64,000 nt of DNA from Prado023 sp963747335 (lineage in GTDB: Bacteria > Actinomycetota > Actinomycetes > S36-B12 > CAIYMF01), in the NCBI GenBank assembly GCA_963747335.1, contig CAVVEV010000005.1, forward strand, positions 1-64,000, read 5' to 3'. This document shows positions 44,509 to 53,275 of this stretch, in pieces. The position numbers and the translations under genes were made by a program. The stretch's first letter is position 1, and every line of letters begins with the position of its first letter. The notes below the pieces were generated by a model. The model ran no database searches, was not told the origin of the DNA, and saw only the letters and a list, made by a program, of their open reading frames with translations.

Positions 44509-44925
44509 TCAGGAGCAGCCGACCTCCGCCTGGACCGATTCGATGTCGGAGGTCAAGCCGTCGATCGCGGCCTTGTACTGGGGAGCCGCCTCGCTCGGCG
44601 GGAGATCCTCGGGGATCGCGTCGACGGCTGCAGTGAAGGTGTCGTAGGCCGCCGAGATGTCCTCCTGGGCTGCGTCCGACAGCTGGGAGAGCGGGACCGA
44701 GTTCGCCTCGATGGCGGCCTCGACCGCATTCCACTGCGCCCTCACCAGCTCGGACGAGCTGCCGTCGTCGAGCAGTGCCGACAACATGTCGATCTCGGAC
44801 TCCACCTTGGCTGCGCCCTCGCAGTAGGCGGCGTTCGCGTCGGCCGTGTCCGTCGAGGAACAACCAGACAGGGACAGAACGAGGCCGATGCCGGCAAGGA
44901 CGGCCACAGTGCGCGTGGTGTTCAT
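44509..44925 (-). CDS. small lipoprotein
   Basis: 138 residues from ATG 44925, GAGGAG upstream. Signal peptide with lipobox LSLSGC (Cys about 22), then a mostly helical acidic domain with two Cys (CEGAAKVESEIDMLSALL near 35, and C-terminal EVGCS) that may form a disulfide. No named family. It precedes the GH3 gene with 49 bases between, and a LacI-type operator lies about 100 bases upstream, so it may be part of the same regulon. Confidence 0.7.
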   Translation of the reverse strand: MNTTRTVAVLAGIGLVLSLSGCSSTDTADANAAYCEGAAKVESEIDMLSALLDDGSSSELVRAQWNAVEAAIEANSVPLSQLSDAAQEDISAAYDTFTAAVDAIPEDLPPSEAAPQYKAAIDGLTSDIESVQAEVGCS

Positions 44926-45022
44926 CTGATGCTCCTCACGGAGGCATCCGCTGCGGATTCTGCGCGCGGCGCGAAACCGCAGGGGACCTCCCGACGGTGG
45001 GTGGTGAGACCACTAAACCAGA

Positions 45023-45034
45023 GAGAGCGCTCTC
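45023..45034. promoter_or_regulatory. LacI-family operator 1
   Basis: GAGAGCGCTCTC, perfect palindrome, between the divergent lipoprotein/GH3 genes and the DUF4380-like gene. It resembles the CebR box (TGGGAGCGCTCCCA). Confidence 0.75.
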
Positions 45035-45105
45035 CTGTCTTGTTGAGCGGAGTTGCGGGAGTTCGGGCCACACGCGCCTCACCGCGTCAGGGCTGATTGG
45101 ATGCA

Positions 45106-46017
45106 GTGGTGCCTGCTTCTCGCGTCCTGACCATGAGCCGTGGCACGACCGAGGCCGAGTTCCTGCCCGCCGAGGGCGGTCGACTGATCCGACTTCGCCA
45201 TGGCGGGGTCGACCTCGTCCTGCCGCCCGGCCGAGTGCCGGGCTTCCACGGCGACACGTTCTGGCCCAGCCCGCAGGCACGCTTCGACTGGCCTCCCCCG
45301 CCCATCCTGGACGCAGCACCCTACGAGGTCGTCGCCGAATCACCCTTGCGCCTGAGCCTGCGCAGCGCGCCCGATCCCGACGTCGGGCTCCAGGTCGTGA
45401 AACGATTCGAGCTCGCCGAGCATGGCCTGGCCATGGAGTTCAGGCTCACCAACATCTGGTCGCACCCGCAGGACGTCGCCCCGTGGCAGGTGACGCGGGC
45501 ACCCCGAGATGGGTTGCTCGTCTGGGCCACCGGTCAGCCGTTCCACGACGCCGACCGGCTGCAGAAGCAGGCCGAGGATCCCGGGTGCTGGTTCGTGCAC
45601 CGGGACTCGACCGCGACGTTCGAGGGCCTCGAGGCCGGCGATGACCACTCGAGCATCGCCGTGCCGGCAGTCCGCGCAACGTCGAAGCTCTTCACCGATG
45701 CCCGCGGCTGGTTGGCCCACGCGCACCACGCGACCCTCTTCCTGAGAGTCTTCCCCGACCTGGCGCCGGAGCAGGCGGCCCCGCGCCAGGGGGAGGTCGA
45801 GCTGTACTTCAACCCTGAGCGGGACTACATCGAGCTCGAGAACCAGGGCGCCTACGTGACCCTGGCACCGGGAGCGAGCCTGACCTACCCGGTCGAATGG
45901 CACTTCCAGACGATGGGTCCCGAGGTGCGCACCGATCGGCTCACCCCGGAGCTGCTCGCCGAGATCGACAGGCTGCTGGCAGCCAGGGCCACCGCCCTCG
46001 GCTCGCCCCGGTGGTGA
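45106..46017 (+). CDS. DUF4380/aldose-epimerase-like protein
   Basis: About 303 residues; the start is uncertain (TTG 45097, GTG 45106/45109 or ATG 45133). FLPAEGGRLIRLRHGGVDLV then MEFRLTNIWSHPQDVAPWQV and QGEVELYFNPERDYIELENQ fit the beta-sandwich of DUF4380, related to galactose mutarotases. No clear catalytic His/Glu pair identified. Located among beta-glucosidase genes with the operator upstream, so it could act on sugar anomers. Activity unproven. Confidence 0.65.
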   Translation: MVPASRVLTMSRGTTEAEFLPAEGGRLIRLRHGGVDLVLPPGRVPGFHGDTFWPSPQARFDWPPPPILDAAPYEVVAESPLRLSLRSAPDPDVGLQVVKRFELAEHGLAMEFRLTNIWSHPQDVAPWQVTRAPRDGLLVWATGQPFHDADRLQKQAEDPGCWFVHRDSTATFEGLEAGDDHSSIAVPAVRATSKLFTDARGWLAHAHHATLFLRVFPDLAPEQAAPRQGEVELYFNPERDYIELENQGAYVTLAPGASLTYPVEWHFQTMGPEVRTDRLTPELLAEIDRLLAARATALGSPRW

Positions 46018-46082
46018 CGGGCCGGCTCACGCAGGCCGCCTCCGAATGCCGCTCCCCTGTCCGGCCGGGATCGGACCACCGC

Positions 46083-49000
46083 TCAGAGCGCCGCAGGGGT
46101 GCGGACCTCGATCATGTCGACCGCCCCGGTTCGGCCGAAGATGCTGGCGCTCAGCTCTGCGGGGATCACGCCGTCCAGGCACTCCACGGCAGTCCCGTCG
46201 GCCCGCACCACCCGGACGCTCAGCGCATCGGCCTCACGGAACACGACCGGCACCTGGCAGAAGGTGAACGCGAGCGAGCCCGCCAGCAGGTCGATCGTGG
46301 CGTTGTCGCCGCGGACGTCGACGTACTCGAACCTCCCGGGAGCCTCGCGCCACTCGGAGGCCCGCAACAGGACGGGCCGGAACACGATGCGGCCGTCCTC
46401 GACCCGCAGCCCCAGCTCACCGAGGCGGGTGAGGACCTCCTCCTTCACCTGCCCGGTCATGCCGGGCTGGCGGGCACCATGCCCAGCGGGGGTGTGCGAG
46501 TAGGGGTCGATCGGGAAGGCCCCATACACCTCGGCCGGCTTGCAGTAGCCGATCCCCGCGCGGACGTCCTCGTAGGCTGCGGCCAGCGCCTGGATGGTGG
46601 CACTCGACTCACCGTCGGCCACCGCCCGCTCGACGGTCTCCTGAACGGCGAGCAGCAGCTTGGACACCATGTGCCAGTAGATGCTGCCCAGGCCCTCGTA
46701 GGCGAAGAACGACCCTGACCGTCCGGTGAACTCCGCGTGCGTGAACACCTCCTCGAAGATGTCCAGCAGCTCGGCGCGGCTGGACCGGGCGACCTCCCCC
46801 AGCTCCCGGTCGGCCGCGAGCCGGTCAAGGACCTGATGCACATCGCGGACGTTGCGGATGCCCGCGGCGAAGTGCAGGTCCCCGTGCACGTCGGCCACCA
46901 CGAGGCTGCGATCGCCCGCCGCAACCAGGGCGGCGACCAACGGGCAGGCCTGCGCCCGACTGGCCGGGAACGTGTTCCGGTCGAGGAATCCGGCAAGGTC
47001 CTTGTCCGGGTACAGCGTGTAGCTGTGCTGGTCCGTGCGGTGCAGGGCACTGGAGCGCAGCCCGGCGAGCAGGGCCAGGGACTCCTTCGCCCCGAGCTCG
47101 CCGCTGGACAGCATCGCGACCTGGCCCTCGAGCATCTCGGACAGACGACGTATCGACGCCCCGCCGTCGGAGAGATCGAGGATGTTGTAGGAGTGGTAGA
47201 GCGCGTCCTCGCGCCGGTTCGCCCGCAGGCTCGCGTCGATGTAGGACAGCGCCGCGTCCAGCAGCACCTGCACCCGTGGGCCCGTGACCACGGTCTGCCG
47301 CCCACTGAAACCGGCGTAGGCCCGTTCGCGGTACGCGCTGCCGAGCGAACCGAGGTCGTCCATGAACCTCCGGCGCGTGGCCTCGGTGAAGCCCTCGTCG
47401 AGGTGCACCCGATGGGCCTCGAGTGCGCTGGAGACCGCCGTGAGCAGGTCGGCCACCTCCTCGGTCACGTGCGTGTCCGTCGTGATCAGCTCGCGGGCGA
47501 ACTCCACGAAACGGCGCAGCTGCGCGAGGGTCACCACGGACAGCCCACGGCCCACGAGTGCGTTGTTGGCGTCGTTCCACTCCGGTCGTTGGGTGTTCAT
47601 CCAGATCCCACCGTCGGGAACCAGGTTCACCAGCTTCGCCAGCAGGAGGAGCAGCAGCTTCTCTGTCAGCGTGACCCGCACCAGCTCGCCGTCAGGCCCG
47701 TGCACCAACCGCCCGTCCGCACCGAGTCGCGCGACCCGCTCATCGATCAGTGCCTGATGGTCCTCGTCGAAGGCGATGGTCTCGAAGGGGTCAGCCAGGA
47801 TCTGGTCGTAGGTCGCGATCCGGTAGGGAACGTCGGCGTGGGTGAAGATCGCGGCATCGAGGAAGCCCTGCAGCCGACCGGGGTGGAAGCGGGAGGAGGT
47901 CTCCAGGAGCCGGAGCAGGTAGATGACCTGGTGATCACTCCAGTAGCCGATGTTGGCGAAGGGGTTCTCCGGCTCGGGAACCTCCCAGTCGACTCCCGAG
48001 CGCGAGATCCGATAGGGGTTGTAGCCGTCCGCAGTGGTGGCGTCGAGGAACACCGCGACCATCGACTCCAGGTACTCCGGGAACGACCATGCCAGCGCCT
48101 CCCAGTTCTGGAAGATGTCGCGCCAGTTGCCCTGGTAGTTCAACTGGGGCCTGCCGTGCTCGTCACGCAGCACGATCTGGAACTTGTTCCAGGGTCGCGA
48201 GGGATCGCCATGCCGACGGCTGAATGTCAGCGGCAGGTACTCCAGGGACAGCCGGAGCAGGTCCGGATCCCGACTTGCCCGAGCCCCGTCGAGGAGGAGG
48301 CCGAGGGTCAGGGGGGAGGGCATGTCCGCCAGGAGGGCAGCGCACCGCTCGGCGGTCGCCGGGCTGCGCTGGGCGATGAAGGCGCGCACGTCGTCGGCCT
48401 CGATCCGGTAGCCCTCGACCGGGATCCCACCGCGCATCACGTTGAACAGCACATTGGCCGTGTGGTGCGCCGTGGCGAGCTCCTCGCCCGTCGACTGGAA
48501 CCCGTCTGCGGCAGCCAGGATCCGCTCGAGGCCCTCGCGGTTTGCCCGGACATCCTCATCGAGCAACGACGCGAGCTCGTCAGGACGTGCGAGCAGGTCC
48601 CGCAGCGCCACAACGTCGGCGGCATCCTGCTCGACGTCGCCGACGATGCTCCACGTGCGCTGCTCCGCCGCCGCGAGACTCAGGTGGGTGTGCACGAGGT
48701 AGGCCCCCCGCTGCCCCCGGACGTCGTTCTCGCCGGCGATCTCGCCCCCGCGACGGAACGCCGGCAGCTGGCCGGTCGAGACCAGGTGGTCGACCTCCTC
48801 GAGCCCGACATGCCACGCGACATTGGCATACAGGGACTCACTGGGCTCGGCCAGGTCGGTCAGCCGCGAGCTCAACCAGAACATGCCCAGCCCCGTGCGT
48901 TCGTCAGCCTCGCAGCGCTTGTACGCGTCGAGCAGGTTGCTCAACCTGTTCTGGGTGTCGACGTCGATGCCCGCAGGGAGCACGTTGACGAACCCATCGA

Positions 49001-49529
49001 GGAGCTCGACCGCGCAGACGTCGCCGCCGATGTTGCTGAGCTCACAGCTGCGCACGATGCCGAACCGGCTCGCTGTCTGCCAGGTGACCCGCATCCGCAG
49101 GCCGAGGTCAGCCCGGACCTCCTCGAAGACCAGGGCAGTGCCCGCGACGTCCTTGTAGAGGGTGCGACGGGCCCCATCGGTCGCCTGCTGAGCCGCGGTG
49201 AAGGGCTCCCACAGGACCTCGCCACCTCCGGGCCGCGTCACCCGCAGCAGGCTCAGGCCACCGGTCCGTCCGGCGCTCTCGGCCACCTTGTCATCGGTGT
49301 AGTAGGGGAACAGTGCCGAGTCCGGCGCCACGCGCCCGGCCGTCAACCCCCCCGTGCTCGACACGAACAGCCACGCGTCGCCCGCGCCGACGACGGTCAT
49401 GAAGAACGGGGCCAGTCGGTCGTAGTCACCGATCCGGTAGAACCTGCGGCCCAGGAGCTCCACGAAGCCCTCTCGGGCCTCGGCGTCCTGGGCGACTTCG
49501 GCCGGATCGACGGTCTGACCGAGCATCAT
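46083..49529 (-). CDS. large carbohydrate-active protein, possibly GH94-related
   Basis: 1148 residues from ATG 49529, with AGGAGG 4 bases upstream. N-terminal beta-rich part (SRFGIVRSCELSNIGGDVCA), middle with NWRDIFQNWEALAWSFPEYL, GVDWEVPEPENPFANIGYWS and DHQVIYLLRLLE, then NTQRPEWNDANNALVG (about 643-660). The WND segment resembles the acid-bearing DWNDG motif of GH94 phosphorylases, and 1,2-beta-oligoglucan phosphorylases of that family have about this length and occur beside GH3 and ABC genes. A six-hairpin glycosidase-type barrel is likely; the exact family is not settled. No signal peptide. LacI-type operator 49 bases upstream. Confidence 0.6.
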   Translation of the reverse strand: MMLGQTVDPAEVAQDAEAREGFVELLGRRFYRIGDYDRLAPFFMTVVGAGDAWLFVSSTGGLTAGRVAPDSALFPYYTDDKVAESAGRTGGLSLLRVTRPGGGEVLWEPFTAAQQATDGARRTLYKDVAGTALVFEEVRADLGLRMRVTWQTASRFGIVRSCELSNIGGDVCAVELLDGFVNVLPAGIDVDTQNRLSNLLDAYKRCEADERTGLGMFWLSSRLTDLAEPSESLYANVAWHVGLEEVDHLVSTGQLPAFRRGGEIAGENDVRGQRGAYLVHTHLSLAAAEQRTWSIVGDVEQDAADVVALRDLLARPDELASLLDEDVRANREGLERILAAADGFQSTGEELATAHHTANVLFNVMRGGIPVEGYRIEADDVRAFIAQRSPATAERCAALLADMPSPLTLGLLLDGARASRDPDLLRLSLEYLPLTFSRRHGDPSRPWNKFQIVLRDEHGRPQLNYQGNWRDIFQNWEALAWSFPEYLESMVAVFLDATTADGYNPYRISRSGVDWEVPEPENPFANIGYWSDHQVIYLLRLLETSSRFHPGRLQGFLDAAIFTHADVPYRIATYDQILADPFETIAFDEDHQALIDERVARLGADGRLVHGPDGELVRVTLTEKLLLLLLAKLVNLVPDGGIWMNTQRPEWNDANNALVGRGLSVVTLAQLRRFVEFARELITTDTHVTEEVADLLTAVSSALEAHRVHLDEGFTEATRRRFMDDLGSLGSAYRERAYAGFSGRQTVVTGPRVQVLLDAALSYIDASLRANRREDALYHSYNILDLSDGGASIRRLSEMLEGQVAMLSSGELGAKESLALLAGLRSSALHRTDQHSYTLYPDKDLAGFLDRNTFPASRAQACPLVAALVAAGDRSLVVADVHGDLHFAAGIRNVRDVHQVLDRLAADRELGEVARSSRAELLDIFEEVFTHAEFTGRSGSFFAYEGLGSIYWHMVSKLLLAVQETVERAVADGESSATIQALAAAYEDVRAGIGYCKPAEVYGAFPIDPYSHTPAGHGARQPGMTGQVKEEVLTRLGELGLRVEDGRIVFRPVLLRASEWREAPGRFEYVDVRGDNATIDLLAGSLAFTFCQVPVVFREADALSVRVVRADGTAVECLDGVIPAELSASIFGRTGAVDMIEVRTPAAL

Positions 49530-49577
49530 GGATCCTCCTGGGACACACTGAGCGGCATGAGGCGGTCCGGTGAGTGG

Positions 49578-49589
49578 AGAGCGCTCTCC
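49578..49589. promoter_or_regulatory. LacI-family operator 2
   Basis: GAGAGCGCTCTC within GGAGAGCGCTCTCC, 49 bases upstream of the 1148-aa gene (minus strand). Confidence 0.8.
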
Positions 49590-49630
49590 CCCCGAGAATG
49601 TCACGATCCGATAACTACCGCAAGGTCCTC

Positions 49631-49674
49631 TTGACAACCACTCCGAATCGGGTAGATGCTGCGAGAGCGCTCTC
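49631..49674 (+). promoter_or_regulatory. binding-protein promoter with LacI-family operator 3
   Basis: TTGACA (49631-49636), a TAGAT-type -10 around 49653-49658, then operator GAGAGCGCTCTC at 49663-49674 over the expected start of transcription, the classic repressor position. Confidence 0.7.
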
Positions 49675-49822
49675 CCAGAGAGCCCTCTCAGGGAGAGGGG
49701 TGCCGATCACATGACCTCGATGAGGCCACGTACCGAGCACCCATGACGGTCGAGGCCGCGGAACCCCGTGGCCGCGTTTGGCCGCACAGCGAAGCGCTGT
49801 GCGATTGACACAGGGAGTGGAT

Positions 49823-51127
49823 GTGCGAACAAACAGGAGGTCGTGGGTAGCCCTCACGGCGACGTTTGCGGGTTTGGCACTGGTTGCCTCGGGTTGCTCG
49901 AGCGGCGGGGATGAGGCCACGGACACAGCGTCGGAGGCCACGGGCACCGAGCCGGTGACCCTGTCCCTGGCGACGTTCAACGAGTTCGGGTACGAGGACC
50001 TGATCAAGGAGTACATGGAGCTCAACCCGAACGTCACGATCGAGGCCAAGAAGGCGGCAACCTCGAACGAGGCCCGCGACAACCTCAACACCCGCCTGGC
50101 AGCCGGCTCCGGCGCCTCGGACATCGAGGCCATCGAGGTCGACTGGCTCCCTGAGCTCTCGCAGTACCCGGACAAGTTCGTCGACCTGAACGACCCGGCT
50201 GTCGAGGGTCGCTGGCTGCCCTGGAAGGTCGCCCAGGCGACCACGGCGGACGGCAAGCTCCTCGGCTACGGCACCGACATCGGCCCGGAGGGCATCTGCT
50301 ACCGCGCCGACCTGTTCGAGAAGGCCGGACTGCCGACCGATCGCGCGGAGGTCGCTGCGCTCCTCGGCGGCGACGGCGCCACTTGGGAGAAGTACTTCGA
50401 GGTCGGCGAGCAGTTCACTGCGGCGGACACCGGGGCGGGCTGGTTCGACAGCGCTGGCGCGGTCTACCAGGGCATGATCAACCAGGTGCCGAACGCCTAC
50501 GAGAAGGAGGACGGCACCATCATCGCGCTGGAGAACCCGCAGGTGCGGGCGATCTACGACCAGCTCCTGGCCGCCGCTGAGACCCAGTCGGCACACCTGG
50601 GCCAGTGGAGCGAGGACTGGACGGCCTCCTTCCAGAAGGATGGATTCGCCACGATGCAGTGCCCGGGCTGGATGCTCGGCGTCATCGAGGGCAACGCGGC
50701 GGGCGTCGAGGGCTGGGACATCGCCGACGTCTTCCCCGGCGGCGGCGGCAACTGGGGCGGGTCCTTCCTGACCGTGCCGGCGATGGGCGCCAACCAGGCC
50801 GAGGCCAAGAAGCTGGCCGCGTGGCTGACCGCCCCGGAGCAGCAGATCAAGGCCTTCAAGGCCAAGGGCACCTTCCCCAGCCAGGTGGAGGCCCTGACCT
50901 CGCCTGACCTGCTGTCGCAGACGAATGCGTTCTTCAACGACGCTCCCACCGGCGAGATCCTGGCCAACCGGGCCGCCGCCGTGGACGTCGCACCCTTCAA
51001 GGGACCGAACTACTTCGCGATCAACGACGCGATGCAGCAGGCCCTGAGCAGGGTCGATGTCGACAAGACGGACGACCCCGCATCCTCATGGGCGAAGTTC
51101 GAAGAGGCCGTCAACACCCTCGGCTGA
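49823..51127 (+). CDS. sugar ABC transporter substrate-binding lipoprotein
   Basis: 434 residues from GTG 49823, AGGGAG upstream. Signal peptide with lipobox LVASGC (Cys about 25), so lipid-anchored outside the membrane. Family-1 binding protein: VTLSLATFNEFGYEDLIKEY, DIEAIEVDWLPELSQYPDKF, LGYGTDIGPEGICYRADLFE, and SFLTVPAMGANQAEAKKLAA. Resembles CebE-type cellobiose/oligosaccharide receptors. Aromatic residues (several Trp) fit sugar stacking. First gene of the import operon. No ATPase gene is present, so a shared MsiK-like ATPase elsewhere is expected. Confidence 0.9.
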   Translation: MRTNRRSWVALTATFAGLALVASGCSSGGDEATDTASEATGTEPVTLSLATFNEFGYEDLIKEYMELNPNVTIEAKKAATSNEARDNLNTRLAAGSGASDIEAIEVDWLPELSQYPDKFVDLNDPAVEGRWLPWKVAQATTADGKLLGYGTDIGPEGICYRADLFEKAGLPTDRAEVAALLGGDGATWEKYFEVGEQFTAADTGAGWFDSAGAVYQGMINQVPNAYEKEDGTIIALENPQVRAIYDQLLAAAETQSAHLGQWSEDWTASFQKDGFATMQCPGWMLGVIEGNAAGVEGWDIADVFPGGGGNWGGSFLTVPAMGANQAEAKKLAAWLTAPEQQIKAFKAKGTFPSQVEALTSPDLLSQTNAFFNDAPTGEILANRAAAVDVAPFKGPNYFAINDAMQQALSRVDVDKTDDPASSWAKFEEAVNTLG

Positions 51128-51148
51128 CGCCTGACCCGGTCGACCCGG

Positions 51149-51183
51149 CCCGCATCCCGCGCCCCAGTGGCGCGGGGTGCGGG
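51149..51183 (+). terminator. attenuating hairpin after the binding protein
   Basis: CCCGCATCCCGCGCC (51149-51163) pairs with GGCGCGGGGTGCGGG (51169-51183) with one G-U pair and a 5-base loop. A partial terminator here would favour binding protein over permeases. Confidence 0.65.
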
Positions 51184-51380
51184 ACCGGACCGACCGGGGC
51201 CCCACCCGCGCTGCGCCCGTACCTGGGCGGTTCGACATGAAGCGCGGACCCGACTCCGGTGAGTCACCCCAGAAGCACTCCCGGCCACAGGCCAACTCCC
51301 AGAGAGTGCGGTTCCAGCCGATCCTCCCCGCCCGGCTCCTCGGCCGTGGGTGACTGGCGATCCGCAGACGAGGATGCTCC

Positions 51381-52361
51381 ATGTCGATGAACGCAGCTCC
51401 CCCGATCCCCAAGAAGTCCGAGGCGGTCGCCGAGCGCGAGTTGGCGCGCCGCACGCGGCGCAACGCGTGGGACCAGAAGCTCTCCCCCTACCTGTACATC
51501 TCGCCCTTCTTCCTCCTGTTCGCCCTGGTGGGCCTGTTCCCCTTGGGTTACACGGCCTTCGTCTCCGTGCACGACTGGAACCTCATCGGCGGGAAGGGTG
51601 ACTTCGTCGGGCTGGAGAACTACCAGCAGGTCATCCAGCAGCCGCTCTTCTGGAAGGGCCTGCGCAACACGTTCAGCATCTTCCTGCTGTCGTCGGTGCC
51701 CCAGGTCCTCATCGGCCTGTTCCTGGCCGCGATGCTGGACGCCAACCTGCGGGCAAAGACGTTCTGGCGGATGGGCGTCCTGCTGCCCTACGTCGTGATG
51801 CCCGTGGCCGTCGGGATGATCTTCAACAAGATCTTCGCCGACCAGTCCGGCATGGCCAACGCCATCCTGGCCAACCTCGGAATCGAGCCCATCCGCTGGC
51901 ACGCCGATGTTCTGGCCAGCCACATCGCCATCGCGACGATGGTCGACTTCCGGTGGACCGGCTACACGACCCTGATCCTGCTGGCGGGCATGCAGGCCAT
52001 CCCCAATGACCTCTACGAGGCCGCGGTGGTCGACGGTGCCGGGCGCTGGCGGTCGTTCCGCTCGATCACGGTCCCCTCGCTGAAGCCCACCATCATCTTC
52101 GTGGTGATCACCTCGACCATCGGCGGACTGCAGATCTTCGACGAGCCGCGCATGTTCGACCAGACCGGCCAAGGCGGATCCGACCGCCAGTGGATGACGG
52201 TCACGATGTACCTCTACGAACTCGGCTGGGGCGCGCAGAAGAGCTTCGGCCGGGCCTCAGCCGTGGCGTGGATCCTCTTCCTGATCATCCTGGTCATCGG
52301 GGCCATCAACTTCATGATCACCCAGCGGATCTCGGGGACCGACTCGAAAGGCGGCAAGTGA
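51381..52361 (+). CDS. sugar ABC permease 1 (MalF/CebF-like)
   Basis: 326 residues from ATG 51381, GAGG upstream. Six transmembrane segments starting at YISPFFLLFALVGLFPLGYT. The EAA loop that contacts the ATPase is LYEAAVVDGAGRWRSFRSIT. Typical first permease of CUT1 sugar importers. Its stop overlaps the next start by one base (TGATG). Confidence 0.9.
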   Translation: MSMNAAPPIPKKSEAVAERELARRTRRNAWDQKLSPYLYISPFFLLFALVGLFPLGYTAFVSVHDWNLIGGKGDFVGLENYQQVIQQPLFWKGLRNTFSIFLLSSVPQVLIGLFLAAMLDANLRAKTFWRMGVLLPYVVMPVAVGMIFNKIFADQSGMANAILANLGIEPIRWHADVLASHIAIATMVDFRWTGYTTLILLAGMQAIPNDLYEAAVVDGAGRWRSFRSITVPSLKPTIIFVVITSTIGGLQIFDEPRMFDQTGQGGSDRQWMTVTMYLYELGWGAQKSFGRASAVAWILFLIILVIGAINFMITQRISGTDSKGGK

Positions 52362-53275
52362 TGAGCTCCATCGGGGCGGTCGAGCAGACCGCAGGCAAGG
52401 GAGCGGCCCGGTACGCCGAGCGGCGCAGGAACCGCGCCGCCGGGGTCGGGTCCAACCGCAGGGGCGGCTGGGTCACCTACATCATCCTGACCGTCGTCCT
52501 GCTGATCTCGTTCTACCCGATCTACTACACGTTCCTGCTGGCGTCCTCCGACGCCCAGACGATCGCGCAGAACCCGATCCCGTCCCTGATCCCTGAGGGC
52601 AACTTCATCGACAACGTCACCCGCGTGCTCAACTCCGACATCAAGTTCTGGCAGGCCCTGTGGAACTCCGTCGTGGTGGCTGTGATCACCTCGATCAGCG
52701 TCGTGCTGTTCGCGACCCTGGCCGGGTTCTCGTTCGCCAAGCTGCGCTTCCGCGGCCGGCGAGCCCTGCTGGTGTTCGTCATCGCCACGATGGCCGTGCC
52801 CACCCAGCTCGGCGTCGTGCCGCTGTTCATCCTGATGTCCAACCTCGGCTGGACCGGCAAGTTGGTGGCCGTCATCGTCCCCGGCATGGTCACCGCCTTC
52901 GGGGTCTTCTGGATGACCCAGTACTTCGAGGAGACACTGCCGTTCGAGCTGATCGAGGCGGCACGCGTGGACGGGTGCTCCATGATCCGCACCTTCTGGC
53001 ACGTCGCCCTTCCGGCAGCGAAGCCGGCCGCGGCGATGCTCGCACTGTTCACGTTCGTCGCCTCGTGGACGAGCTTCTTCTGGCCGTTCATCGTGCTGGG
53101 ATCCACCAACCCGACACTGCCGGTCAGCCTGCAGCTGCTCCAGGCCTCCTACTTCAAGGACTTCGCCCTGATCATGGCCGGCGTGGTCCTGGCGACCATC
53201 CCGCTGATCCTGCTGTTCATCGTCGCCGGCAAGCAGCTGGTCTCGGGCATCATGGCCGGAGCCGTGAAGGGGTGA
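52361..53275 (+). CDS. sugar ABC permease 2 (MalG/CebG-like)
   Basis: 304 residues from ATG 52361. After a basic cytoplasmic start come six helices (VTYIILTVVLLISFYPIYYT and others) and the EAA loop ELIEAARVDGCSMIRTFWHV. Second permease of the CUT1 importer, coupled to permease 1 and overlapping the GH1 start. Confidence 0.9.
   Translation: MSSIGAVEQTAGKGAARYAERRRNRAAGVGSNRRGGWVTYIILTVVLLISFYPIYYTFLLASSDAQTIAQNPIPSLIPEGNFIDNVTRVLNSDIKFWQALWNSVVVAVITSISVVLFATLAGFSFAKLRFRGRRALLVFVIATMAVPTQLGVVPLFILMSNLGWTGKLVAVIVPGMVTAFGVFWMTQYFEETLPFELIEAARVDGCSMIRTFWHVALPAAKPAAAMLALFTFVASWTSFFWPFIVLGSTNPTLPVSLQLLQASYFKDFALIMAGVVLATIPLILLFIVAGKQLVSGIMAGAVKG

Noticed and set aside
46737..49634. 965-codon plus-strand frame opposite the 1148-aa gene
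   Set aside because: Shadow frame, rich in Arg/Gly/Val with no recognisable motif. The minus-strand gene has a clear start site, operator and conserved segments.
49641..49650. Further copy of the 17-bp palindrome in the binding-protein promoter
   Set aside because: Only the inner CCGAATCGG is shared; the outer arms do not match, so it is probably chance.
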